Positions 1 to 6,655 of a DNA stretch of 8,143 bases are shown here, in pieces. Every line of letters starts with the position of its first letter. The first letter of the stretch is position 1. The notes below the pieces were generated by a model. The model was not told the origin of the DNA. It saw only the letters and a list, made by a program, of their open reading frames with translations, and ran no database searches. Source of the stretch: BRH-c25 sp035417425 (lineage in GTDB: Bacteria > Bacillota > Clostridia > Lutisporales > Lutisporaceae); assembly GCA_035417425.1 (NCBI GenBank), contig DAOLPD010000144.1:1-8143 (forward strand), in the 5' to 3' direction. A program made the translations under genes and the position numbers.

Positions 1-2
1 AT

Positions 3-392
3 TTACAAAAAATTTGTATGAAGATAAGTTGCCAACATTTACTTGACAGTAACATGAAGCTTTTTGAAAAAACAAAAAAAGATCAAAAGGATTATTATTA
101 TAAAGAGTACAATCGGCTAAATGAAGTTAGGGGATACAGTCTGGAATATAAGGGCAATGATGAAGCACAAAGAATATATTTGTATTTTAAAAAAGGCAAG
201 ACTACTGTTTTGCATGATAGTGGTACAGAGAAATTGGTGCCGGAAACCATAGAACATAATGGCCGTAAGTATTTGAAGGACGAATTTTCATATTATTCAT
301 ATTTTTATATAGGAGATGATCTATGGACTGTAAGGATAACTGCAGGTATAGAAGAAGACGAGATATTTAGAATTATGGAGAGCATAGGATAG
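3..392 (+). CDS. C-terminal part of a hypothetical protein, possibly DUF4367-like (5' end outside window)
   Basis: The frame is open from the left edge of the window to the TAG at 390-392. ATG codons at 18 and 54 could start it, but neither has a Shine-Dalgarno sequence, so I read this as the 3' part of a gene that starts upstream. The visible product is soluble and rich in Lys, Glu and Tyr, with no membrane segment. Its tail has alternating beta-like stretches, an 'HNGRKY' turn, then an aromatic strand (SYYSYFYIGDDLW) and a final helix 'EEDEIFRIMESIG'. That order recalls the end of DUF4367-type domains (in-G-Y, W-x-I, then a helix ending in ESI), which are usually found outside the cell on lipoproteins or anti-sigma-like proteins. 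The resemblance is by eye and weak. If the ATG at 18 is the true start, the protein is 124 aa and has no signal peptide. Confidence 0.55.
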   Translation, partial: LQKICMKISCQHLLDSNMKLFEKTKKDQKDYYYKEYNRLNEVRGYSLEYKGNDEAQRIYLYFKKGKTTVLHDSGTEKLVPETIEHNGRKYLKDEFSYYSYFYIGDDLWTVRITAGIEEDEIFRIMESIG

Positions 393-411
393 CTCTATTT
401 GGTCCAGGCTG

Positions 412-440
412 TTGAAATTACAAATTTCTGAAAATATATG
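412..440 (+). promoter_or_regulatory. Possible sigma-A promoter upstream of the nucleotidyltransferase gene
   Basis: TTGAAA at 412-417 (5 of 6 to the -35 consensus) is followed after 17 bases by TATATG at 435-440 (4 of 6 to the -10 consensus). The spacer region also holds a small inverted repeat, GAAAT-TACAA-ATTTC at 414-428. This lies in the 107-base gap between the first gene and the one at 500, where a promoter would be expected. The -10 lacks the final T, and such matches are frequent in AT-rich DNA, so confidence is low. Confidence 0.28.
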
Positions 441-499
441 CAACAAATGGAACCCTTCAATCGTCGAATAACTATGAGCTTTTTTGGGGAGGAAGCAGA

Positions 500-1303
500 A
501 TGGTTCATGATACGGAGGATGTATTAAACAAATTAACAGATAGAATTTCGTTAATTGACGGAGTACAATCAATTGGTATAAGTGGCGGTAAAACTCCGCT
601 TCCTAAAGCAGGTGAGGGTGATATTGATATTTTCATATATTGTGATATAATACCCGGACCTAAGGCCAGACAGAAGGTATTAGACCAATTTGCCGACCTG
701 CTTGAGGAAGTGAGAATCAACGTATTTGAAGGAGGCCATTGGGGGATTGGAGACCTTGCGATTATAAATGGCGTTGAGACCTGGCTGATGTATTTTGCAA
801 CAGATGAAACCCTAAGAGATTTGGGTTCTATTCTTAATGGAGATTATCCCGACAGATTGGATAATTATTACTATCCTATCGGACGCTGTGCCATGTTGAA
901 AAATATCAGTATTCTTTATGATAAGAATGACTTCCTGTGCTTATTGAAAGAGAGGCTGTCGAAATACCCTGACAGTTTGGCTGCAAAGCTGGCAGGGTAC
1001 CATATGGAAGCACTGGAAGATACGGAGGACCTGGAACGCGCTGTTATGAGAAAAGATGTGCTCTTTTATCATTTTGCAATAGATATGGCAATTGATCATT
1101 TTCTTCAAGCCTTGTTCGCAATTAACAGGACTTACTTTCCCAGCAGAAAAAGAACACTTGGTTTTATTGAAGATTTTGACAAGAAGCCCAAAGGATGCTG
1201 TAAAAGACTGCTGGAGGTTGTAAAGCTGGGCAGCTGTCCTGAAAGTATCGGACAGTCTTATGAATTATGGTGCAAGCTGATCGATGAATTAAAGGAACAG
1301 TAA
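500..1303 (+). CDS. Nucleotidyltransferase-superfamily protein, DUF4037-like
   Basis: This 267-aa soluble protein has the nucleotidyltransferase signature near its N-terminus: GISGG at residues 26-30, then GEGDIDIFIYC at 38-48, so the two metal-binding carboxylates would be D41 and D43. The Gly-Gly to Asp spacing fits the family rule. E93 in 'GVETWLMYF' is the best candidate for the third carboxylate. The C-terminal half is helical, with 'HFLQALFAINRTYFP' at about 200-214, which recalls the helical DUF4037 domain found behind such folds (aminoglycoside/lincosamide nucleotidyltransferase relatives). A transferase that moves NMP from NTP to a small molecule or protein is the expected chemistry. 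The substrate cannot be told, and a resistance role is not shown. The start is set by GGGGAGG at 486-492, seven bases before ATG. No HEPN partner gene is adjacent, so a MNT-HEPN toxin pair is unlikely. Confidence 0.85.
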   Translation: MVHDTEDVLNKLTDRISLIDGVQSIGISGGKTPLPKAGEGDIDIFIYCDIIPGPKARQKVLDQFADLLEEVRINVFEGGHWGIGDLAIINGVETWLMYFATDETLRDLGSILNGDYPDRLDNYYYPIGRCAMLKNISILYDKNDFLCLLKERLSKYPDSLAAKLAGYHMEALEDTEDLERAVMRKDVLFYHFAIDMAIDHFLQALFAINRTYFPSRKRTLGFIEDFDKKPKGCCKRLLEVVKLGSCPESIGQSYELWCKLIDELKEQ

Positions 1304-1355
1304 GTTCCTATGCCCGAATTAAAAAGTAACGAAGATAATTGAGGAGTGAATTTTA

Positions 1356-3215
1356 ATGACTGTAAAGAGACACAGGGTGCTGCTCGGCACAATGCTTGCC
1401 ATGTTTCTCATCATGGCCTTTGTATCCGGATGTACTTATACCGGAAAAAGTAATGAGACGATAACAGCTTTGACCGATGAGGAGCTTTCATACTTTAACG
1501 GGGATGAATTCTTTAACGGAGAATATATGAATATCCGCAATCAGTTTTTGAGCTCCACATATGAAAGACCCGAAAAAATAGACATGCTTCAATTATTCTA
1601 TTGTGGCAGCGGCATCGAAGAATTTTCCACAGAAGAGGAAAGAGCAGCTGTTGTTGCATATAACAAATGGGATATGGAGCCGGATTGTGCCTGTATGAAG
1701 ATCAGCCGTTCCAACATGGAGTCGGTGCTTGGAAAATATATTGGACTGACTTTAGCGGATACAGACAAAATAGGGCTGGAGAATTTTACTTACCTGGAGG
1801 AATATGATGCCTATTACTATTACCACGGTGACACCAATTATCGGACAAATATTACTTTTTCCGGAGGAGAGCGGGAGGGAGGCATTATCCGCCTTTTCTA
1901 TGACGATGTTTTCTTCGCTGACGGTAAAAAGGTACTGACACTGCAGGAGAAAGACGACAGCTATCTCTTCGTATCCAATGTATACTATGACAATGCAAAT
2001 GCCCATGCCTCTGAAGAAAGCACTAATGAAGATAATGCGGTTCCTTTGAAATTTGAGAAATTTGAGAATGAACAAAAGATCAAGGAAGAAGACAATATGC
2101 AGATAGGTGCTGTTCTGCTTAACGTGAGTGTTGATGGCGGACGCGCTTATATCTATGAAAAAGTAGGTGAAAAAGAAAACCTCCACGGAGGTTTTACAGC
2201 GGGAGAGTCATTTTACGATCTGGGAGCGGTGGGAAGCCTTCAGGGCTTTTTGAATGAAAATACATATGTCAGAACCTTTGAACTATACGGGAAAACGGTT
2301 ATAAAATTCCAAGGAGTATTTGGAAGTAACGTTTCCAATACAAGCTATTTTGTAGTTGAACGGGGCATTCCTGCACAATTTCTTTCGACAGAAGGTATTA
2401 CTACAGAATTGGATATTGATGGTGACGGAATAAAGGAAATTGTAGCGTCGATGCCGGGAGCGGTTCCTTCTGTGAAAATATTTGAATGGAATGAAGATTC
2501 CTTTTTAGCAGCGATTGTTGATGAAGCTTTGGGTGCAGAGTCAGTAATTTTTAATCAGGAGGATGGAAGTTTTTCAGCCTATTATAAGCGACCTGACTCA
2601 GAGGATACCCCTGCAACAGAGTACCATTACTCTTTCGGAGGAATGAAACCTAAGAAGGATTCCAAGGATATCGGGGATATTCTTTCAGAAAATACAATTG
2701 ATTATGACAAGGATTCCGGTTATGAAAAGGTGATAGTAAAAATGACAGAAGGAAAGCAATATGAAGAGACTGAGGCAGGCCCCTTTCAAGGCTGGAACTG
2801 GCAGGGGAAGTTTATTCTTCTGCTTATTGATGACAAGGGAAATGAAATATCCGGGCTTGACCTTAATAAAGCCTTTGAAAGTGAAGAATTAACATTTAAC
2901 AGAGTATTCCTCCTGAAATTTGAAGATTACAATAATGATGGGAACATGGACTTTGCGGTAGGACAGTATGGCTCAAGCAATGGTAATTTATACAGGTTAT
3001 TTACCCTCATAGATGATAGAATTGAAATACTTCCTGTACAGACAGGTACTATTTTCAGCAGTGGAGGAAATAGCCGATATGCTGCAATTTTTGATAAGGT
3101 CTCAGAGGTAGGATTCTTGAATTTTTACTATGATAACAGCATAGGGAAGATTATCAAACAGCATTTTGTATGGGATGGTTCACAGTTTGTCTTACATAGC
3201 ACGAGTGAAGAGTAG
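1356..3215 (+). CDS. Large secreted lipoprotein with three calcium-loop-like motifs
   Basis: The 619-aa product begins MTVKRHR, then a hydrophobic stretch (8-23) and the lipobox VSGC with Cys26. It should be cleaved by signal peptidase II and anchored to the outer face of the membrane. Residues about 38-215 form a first module (LTDEELSYFNGDEFFNGEY, NIRNQFLSS, ELFYCG-like 'LFYCG') that I recognise as a recurring motif in uncharacterised clostridial lipoproteins. A charged linker (about 215-247, with KFEKFE) follows. The C-terminal part carries three Asp-rich loops of EF-hand or FG-GAP/VCBS type: D353-I-D355-G-D357-G...E361, D449-Y-D451-K-D453-S-G-Y-E457 and D524-Y-N526-N-D528-G-N-M-D532. These suggest calcium-stabilised beta-propeller-like repeats. 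No catalytic motif is evident. The start is supported by GAGGAG at 1341-1346, nine bases before ATG. Confidence 0.88.
   Translation: MTVKRHRVLLGTMLAMFLIMAFVSGCTYTGKSNETITALTDEELSYFNGDEFFNGEYMNIRNQFLSSTYERPEKIDMLQLFYCGSGIEEFSTEEERAAVVAYNKWDMEPDCACMKISRSNMESVLGKYIGLTLADTDKIGLENFTYLEEYDAYYYYHGDTNYRTNITFSGGEREGGIIRLFYDDVFFADGKKVLTLQEKDDSYLFVSNVYYDNANAHASEESTNEDNAVPLKFEKFENEQKIKEEDNMQIGAVLLNVSVDGGRAYIYEKVGEKENLHGGFTAGESFYDLGAVGSLQGFLNENTYVRTFELYGKTVIKFQGVFGSNVSNTSYFVVERGIPAQFLSTEGITTELDIDGDGIKEIVASMPGAVPSVKIFEWNEDSFLAAIVDEALGAESVIFNQEDGSFSAYYKRPDSEDTPATEYHYSFGGMKPKKDSKDIGDILSENTIDYDKDSGYEKVIVKMTEGKQYEETEAGPFQGWNWQGKFILLLIDDKGNEISGLDLNKAFESEELTFNRVFLLKFEDYNNDGNMDFAVGQYGSSNGNLYRLFTLIDDRIEILPVQTGTIFSSGGNSRYAAIFDKVSEVGFLNFYYDNSIGKIIKQHFVWDGSQFVLHSTSEE
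2049..2066 (+). repeat. Perfect 9-base tandem duplication inside the lipoprotein gene
   Basis: AAATTTGAG occurs twice in direct succession (2049-2057 and 2058-2066) and encodes the KFEKFE part of the charged linker between the two modules of the lipoprotein. The repeat is in frame, so it lengthens the linker by three residues without harming the protein. It looks like a recent slippage event. Confidence 0.6.
2176..2195 (+). other. Perfect inverted repeat inside the lipoprotein gene
   Basis: AAAACCTCC at 2176-2184 and GGAGGTTTT at 2187-2195 are exact inverted copies separated by AC. In RNA this gives an eight-pair stem with a CACG tetraloop. The right arm contains GGAGG, so a Shine-Dalgarno-like sequence would be paired with its own anti-sequence. 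It sits well inside the coding region, and the T run is only four long, so it is not called a terminator. It may simply follow from the codons for ENLHGGF. Confidence 0.5.
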
Positions 3216-3283
3216 ATATATTGTGAAGACCAACCAAGCATTTTAGAGAAGTATATTAGAAGTATATGGGGAGTGGGGTATTC

Positions 3284-3790
3284 ATGGAACATAAATCCTT
3301 TAAATCAGCAGTATGGGCTGGTACCTTTTTATTTCTATTTCCATCGATTGTCTATGCAAATTCATCCTGGCATTGGGTGACTGCAAGCCCTATGAAGGTT
3401 TTGCCCTTTGCAGCTGCTTTTACAATACTTATTGAAACAACTTCGGTAATAAAATTAGGCAGGGTTACAGATTTTAAAAAAGCATTTTATATCATATGCC
3501 TTGCAAACCTTATGTCTTTTATTGCACCATATTTGGAGAGGGCATACAGATTTATTCCTACCAGCGGCGGCTATTCCATATTTGCCGCTTTCAATAAAGG
3601 CCCCTACTATATTGTATTGGCAGGATACTTAATACTGACTATTGCTGTAGAGCTGCCAATAGTATATTTTCTGCTCAGGAAAGATTCTGTGAACAGAAAA
3701 ACCCTGCTGGTTTCAATTCTATTGTCCAATATCGTCACGACGCTGTTAGTTGCAGTATGTGAAAGGATAATATGCGTCGGACAATGGTAG
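3284..3790 (+). CDS. Four-helix integral membrane protein (TM-A) with Glu/Asn hairpin repeats
   Basis: I use the ATG at 3284 (168 aa), because GGGGAG at 3268-3273 lies ten bases upstream; an in-frame ATG at 3266 would add six residues but has only a weak site. The N-terminus (MEHKSFKSAVWAG...) is a signal peptide ending SIVYA before NSSWHW. Four hydrophobic segments follow. Numbered from 3284, the first helix of each hairpin carries a Glu (E51, E123) and the second an Asn (N75, N149), with a basic loop between them (DFKK, NRKTLL). The spacing is 24 and 26 residues. The C-terminus reads CERIICVGQW. The same pattern recurs in the protein at 5364-6080, so the two are probably distant paralogues. 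I know no named function. Buried Glu and Asn pairs could bind an ion or a small ligand or hold helices together, but this is inference. Confidence 0.82.
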   Translation: MEHKSFKSAVWAGTFLFLFPSIVYANSSWHWVTASPMKVLPFAAAFTILIETTSVIKLGRVTDFKKAFYIICLANLMSFIAPYLERAYRFIPTSGGYSIFAAFNKGPYYIVLAGYLILTIAVELPIVYFLLRKDSVNRKTLLVSILLSNIVTTLLVAVCERIICVGQW

Positions 3791-3806
3791 TATTCGGTAA
3801 TACAAT
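3778..3806 (+). promoter_or_regulatory. Possible sigma-A promoter for the secreted DUF3298 gene
   Basis: CGGACA at 3778-3783 (4 of 6 to the -35 consensus) and TACAAT at 3801-3806 (5 of 6 to the -10 consensus) are separated by 17 bases. A transcript would start near 3813, about 26 bases before the ATG at 3839, and the -35 box would lie at the very end of the upstream membrane-protein gene. It could give the secreted protein its own expression within the cluster. Matches of this quality also arise by chance. Confidence 0.3.
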
Positions 3807-3838
3807 AAGTGAATGAAAATTAAGTGAGGAGTTTTATT

Positions 3839-5227
3839 ATGAAAAGAATAGCAGCAGTTTTATTGGTAGTTACATTATTAATATCATTTGTTCCTTGTGT
3901 TTTTGCAGATGATAATTTCAAAGTTTCACATACAGAAATAAAGAGCAATGATGATATAAAGACAATTGATGTTGTATTACCTATATTTGAAGGGTTCAGC
4001 GGCGCAGATGAAGTGAATAAAAAAGTGCTGAATATAGCTTTAGATGCAATTGGAGATGCTAATTCCACCGCAAAAGCTATGCTGCCCCTTAAGAAGGAGT
4101 TAATGGAAAAAGGTGAAGCAGCAGCTTCTATGGTTGTTTATCTGAATATGACATATGACTATGTGAAACTTGGTGAAATGTTATCAGTTCAATTAAATAT
4201 TGATTCATATTATGGTGGCGCCCATGGCACAAATCAAATATTATCAATCACTTCTAACACTTCAACCGGAGAAATATATGAATTTAAGGATTTGTTTAAG
4301 GAAGATGCAGATTATAATTCTGTAATTACAAATTTCATATTACAAGAAATTGAAAAAGAGCCTGAGACGTATTTTCCAGATTACGAAGAGACTATAACAA
4401 GTAAAAACGGTAATTATGAGTTCTATATGGATGGAGATAAATTAGTGGTTTATTTTGGATTATATGATATCGCTCCGTATGCTGCAGGTATCAGGTATTT
4501 TATAATCGACTCCTGCGATATAAAGGATATCCTTAGGGATGAAGTCTATAATTCCATAAAGGATGGTAAGGAAAGAGGCACCATTAACTACAACGGAAAA
4601 GATATAAACAGCAATAAAGGGACGATAAATAGTAATGATAATATCCTGATTCCTCTCAGGGTTATTGCTGAAGCCTTGGGATACAAAGTAGACTGGAATG
4701 AGAAAGATGGTGCTATTGTAGAGGGGAAACCTGTTTCCATTATGCCGCAAGCTGTAATAGATGGCACAACTTACGTTCCGATATCATACTTTAGAGATGT
4801 ATTAGATGAAAATGTAAGCCTTGGTTTTATAGGAAATGACAAGATAATAGTCAGAGCATACGGCAAGGCGAATATTGAAAACAGCAATTATAGGCCGGCA
4901 AGTGAATATGAGAGTCCTACAACAGTGCAGGAAGCTGTAAATATGTATGCAGAAGCAGTTAAGATGAGAAATGGATTTATACAATATGGACTATTAGATG
5001 ACAATATGAGGGATGAAAGATATGATGACTATAAGGGGTTCTCTTTTGTAACCGGAGTATCAAGTCCATGGATAGATAGTTATGAAATTAAACAACTAAC
5101 TGAGGATCTGTATCAGATTACATTTACCTACAGAACCAGTGTACCAACAGATGGTACATATACTTCCAAAATAAATGTGAGATTAATAAAGGATGGAGAG
5201 TATGTAAAAATAACATCTATCGAATAG
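3839..5227 (+). CDS. Secreted protein: DUF4163/DUF3298 (RsiV-like) + copper amine oxidase N1 domain + NTF2-like tail
   Basis: ATG at 3839 follows GAGGAG (3826-3831) by seven bases; a GTG at 3824 in the same frame overlaps that site and is rejected. The 462-aa product has a signal peptide ending VFA at residue 23, without a lipobox. Residues about 25-110 look like DUF4163, and about 115-235 are DUF3298, with SYYGGAHG at 123-130 and 'STGEIYEFKDLFKEDADY' at 142-159. DUF3298 forms the extracellular part of RsiV, the lysozyme-sensing anti-sigma factor, and the same pair precedes the deacetylase domain in PdaC. Residues about 262-340 are a copper-amine-oxidase N1 module (ILIPLRVIAEALGYKVDW, then TYVPISYF), which despite its name is a wall-associated module, not an enzyme. 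Residues about 360-462 resemble an NTF2-like domain (RNGFIQYGLL, TGVSSPW). No membrane helix or catalytic domain remains, so a binding or scaffolding role at the wall is likely. Confidence 0.88.
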   Translation: MKRIAAVLLVVTLLISFVPCVFADDNFKVSHTEIKSNDDIKTIDVVLPIFEGFSGADEVNKKVLNIALDAIGDANSTAKAMLPLKKELMEKGEAAASMVVYLNMTYDYVKLGEMLSVQLNIDSYYGGAHGTNQILSITSNTSTGEIYEFKDLFKEDADYNSVITNFILQEIEKEPETYFPDYEETITSKNGNYEFYMDGDKLVVYFGLYDIAPYAAGIRYFIIDSCDIKDILRDEVYNSIKDGKERGTINYNGKDINSNKGTINSNDNILIPLRVIAEALGYKVDWNEKDGAIVEGKPVSIMPQAVIDGTTYVPISYFRDVLDENVSLGFIGNDKIIVRAYGKANIENSNYRPASEYESPTTVQEAVNMYAEAVKMRNGFIQYGLLDDNMRDERYDDYKGFSFVTGVSSPWIDSYEIKQLTEDLYQITFTYRTSVPTDGTYTSKINVRLIKDGEYVKITSIE

Positions 5228-5235
5228 GCAGATGT

Positions 5236-5351
5236 GCAATGTACGCTTTGATGATCGCAGGTTCTCTTGTTATTAACATAGGTGCAGAAGCTGCAGAGGC
5301 ATTAACGATGAGGATGCAGGATTCTGTAAAGCTTGTGGAAAAGAGCTTTAA
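5236..5351 (+). pseudogene. Deletion relic of a zinc-ribbon membrane protein gene
   Basis: Two blocks match the intact gene at 6169-6615. Block 1 (5251-5286) encodes MIAGSLVINIGA against MIAGSIVMNIGA, with 29 of 36 bases identical to 6339-6374 and nearby bases. Block 2 (5283-5351) encodes CRSCRGINDEDAG then FCKACGKEL and stop, against CRSCGCLNDEDAR then FCKACGKEL, with 56 of 69 bases identical to 6547-6615. The blocks meet at a shared TGC. In the intact gene the two TGC copies (6375-6377 and 6547-6549) are 172 bases apart, so the relic seems to have lost about 172 bases by deletion between short repeats, which also breaks the frame. The N-terminal part and start are missing too: the relic follows the upstream stop codon directly. 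Its stop TAA (5349-5351) runs into the AGGAGG of the next gene. Most changes in block 2 are at third codon positions, so the copy was probably functional until recently. Confidence 0.82.
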
Positions 5352-5363
5352 GGAGGTCTTTTA

Positions 5364-6080
5364 ATGGGCGGAAAAAAGAGGTTAATTTTGATAGTGGCTT
5401 TATCAATGCTAATTGCCCTTGTTTCGGTGTGTTATGGAAATTCAGCAGAACCGCCGTCAATACTGATAATAGTTCCTAATGCTCCTGAAGACCTTGAGGT
5501 CAGTATTGGTTCAGGTAACACTAATATGATGGCAAACATAAGAGATAAAGTCATTGAAAAGTATTATGCTTTTTACTCATCGGAATTAAGAATAGCAAAG
5601 GATTATACTGTTCGTGTCAGTACAAGGGAGAGCAGTTTTGAAATAGTGTTGGAGAAGCCTTTAAAAAAGTATAACAACATCTATACGCTAAATTTAGCGG
5701 ACAAAACACTTAAACCGGGGAAATTGTTATCAAGATCAATTATTTTGGTATCTATGCGCATTATTATGACACTGGCAATTGAAGCAATTATATTCTGGTT
5801 ATTCGGATTTAGAAACAAAAAGTCATGGATTGTATTTCTGATTATCAATATAATCACCCAAGGGGCGTTAAACATATGGCTGAATGGCTCTGCACCTTTG
5901 ACAAGCTATCTGGTTTTTTCATTGATATTCATGGAATTCTTTGTAATCATTGCTGAAATTATTGCATTTTTAGCCATACTAAAAGAGCGTGGCAGAGGGA
6001 GAACGCTGTTATATGTGATAGCAGCAAATTTCCTGAGCTTATTGGCAGGAGGGTACATAATTACAGTTCTGCCGGTATAA
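5364..6080 (+). CDS. Membrane protein with extracytoplasmic domain and four C-terminal helices (TM-B)
   Basis: The 238-aa product starts at an ATG seven bases after a perfect AGGAGG (5351-5356). Residues 1-28 are a signal peptide (MGGKKRLILIVALSML...). Residues about 29-122 form a beta-rich extracytoplasmic domain starting EPPSILIIVPNAPEDLEVSI. Four helices follow at about 124-147, 154-173, 183-206 and 214-236. E140 and N162, then E198 and N222, repeat the Glu...Asn hairpin pattern of the protein at 3284-3790. The two proteins also share basic loops before the second helix of each hairpin (RNKKSW; KERGRGRTLL against RKDSVNRKTLL). The fold therefore looks like TM-A plus an added sensor-like domain. 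I cannot name a family with a known function. Signal perception or anchoring of a partner at the membrane is a guess from topology. Confidence 0.83.
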   Translation: MGGKKRLILIVALSMLIALVSVCYGNSAEPPSILIIVPNAPEDLEVSIGSGNTNMMANIRDKVIEKYYAFYSSELRIAKDYTVRVSTRESSFEIVLEKPLKKYNNIYTLNLADKTLKPGKLLSRSIILVSMRIIMTLAIEAIIFWLFGFRNKKSWIVFLIINIITQGALNIWLNGSAPLTSYLVFSLIFMEFFVIIAEIIAFLAILKERGRGRTLLYVIAANFLSLLAGGYIITVLPV

Positions 6081-6087
6081 CAGGGGG

Positions 6088-6143
6088 AGGAGGAATTAAT
6101 GAAAGCAGGTTATGCATTAGTCAGCGAGCATCAACAACATTAA
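6088..6143 (+). other. 14-codon reading frame behind a perfect Shine-Dalgarno; small peptide or gene relic
   Basis: Just after the TM-B stop, GGGGGAGGAGG (6083-6093) contains AGGAGG at 6088-6093, five bases before the ATG at 6099. The frame reads MKAGYALVSEHQQH and stops at 6141-6143. This is among the strongest ribosome sites in the window, yet the product has only 14 residues and no hydrophobic stretch. It could be a leader peptide for the zinc-ribbon gene 26 bases downstream, or the start of a gene whose body was lost, in line with the decay seen at 5236-5351. I could not match it to any family. Confidence 0.4.
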
Positions 6144-6168
6144 ATAAAGTTTTGTGTGGAGTGATAAT

Positions 6169-6615
6169 ATGGCAAAGATAACAAGAGAAAGAAAAGCTGC
6201 ATATTATATCGGAATCGGGATGATGGGTTTAGGTTTTATACTCTTCATCTCAGTATTTTTTTCAGCTGCAAACTTTATGAATGATCCCTTTGGCGGCAGT
6301 AGAATTCCTACATTTTCAAATGCAGTGATAGGAATGATACTTATGATTGCAGGTTCCATTGTTATGAATATCGGTGCCAAAGGGGCGGCAGGTTCGGGGC
6401 TGCTGCTGGACCCTGAAAAGGCGAGAGAAGACCTGAAGCCGTTTAATGAGTCGAAGGGCGGAATGATAAATGATGTTATCAGTAATATAGATGTTATTGA
6501 TCAGATAACCAATTCCAGTGAAACAAAGGAAGTAATAAAAATAAAATGCAGAAGCTGCGGATGCCTTAATGACGAGGATGCAAGATTCTGCAAGGCCTGT
6601 GGGAAGGAACTTTAG
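6169..6615 (+). CDS. Two-helix membrane protein with C-terminal zinc ribbon
   Basis: I choose the ATG at 6169 (148 aa, MAKITRERKAAYYIG), because GGAG at 6158-6161 lies seven bases before it; an in-frame GTG at 6154 overlaps that site. Helix 1 covers residues about 12-36 (AYYIGIGMMGLGFILFISVFF) and helix 2 about 50-69, ending in MIAGSIVMNIGA. A polar linker of about 55 residues follows. The tail is a zinc ribbon, with C127-x2-C130 and C141-x2-C144 as ligands (KCRSCG, FCKACGKEL) and an extra C132. With both termini cytosolic, the ribbon would face the cytoplasm and could bind a partner protein or nucleic acid. This zinc-ribbon tail on a short membrane protein is common in Firmicutes and carries no firm function. 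A broken copy lies at 5236-5351. Confidence 0.85.
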   Translation: MAKITRERKAAYYIGIGMMGLGFILFISVFFSAANFMNDPFGGSRIPTFSNAVIGMILMIAGSIVMNIGAKGAAGSGLLLDPEKAREDLKPFNESKGGMINDVISNIDVIDQITNSSETKEVIKIKCRSCGCLNDEDARFCKACGKEL

Positions 6616-6655
6616 TATTTAAATCTATAGAGTATGAAGAGGAGGGAAAGGAGAT

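Noticed and set aside
1752..2186. Long minus-strand open frame of 144 codons opposite the lipoprotein gene
   Set aside because: It lies wholly inside a well-supported gene, has an unlikely composition (runs of Ile, Phe and Val mirroring the sense codons) and shows no recognisable domain.
3224..3284. Direct repeat GAAGTATAT before TM-A as a possible operator
   Set aside because: Two short AT-rich copies without a matching promoter or symmetry; not enough to claim a site.
6115..6168. Similarity of the bases after 6120 to the ACT gene stretch encoding SSISTTLANK
   Set aside because: Only a short AT-rich run (ACAACA...AAATAA) matches and flanking bases do not, so it is within chance.
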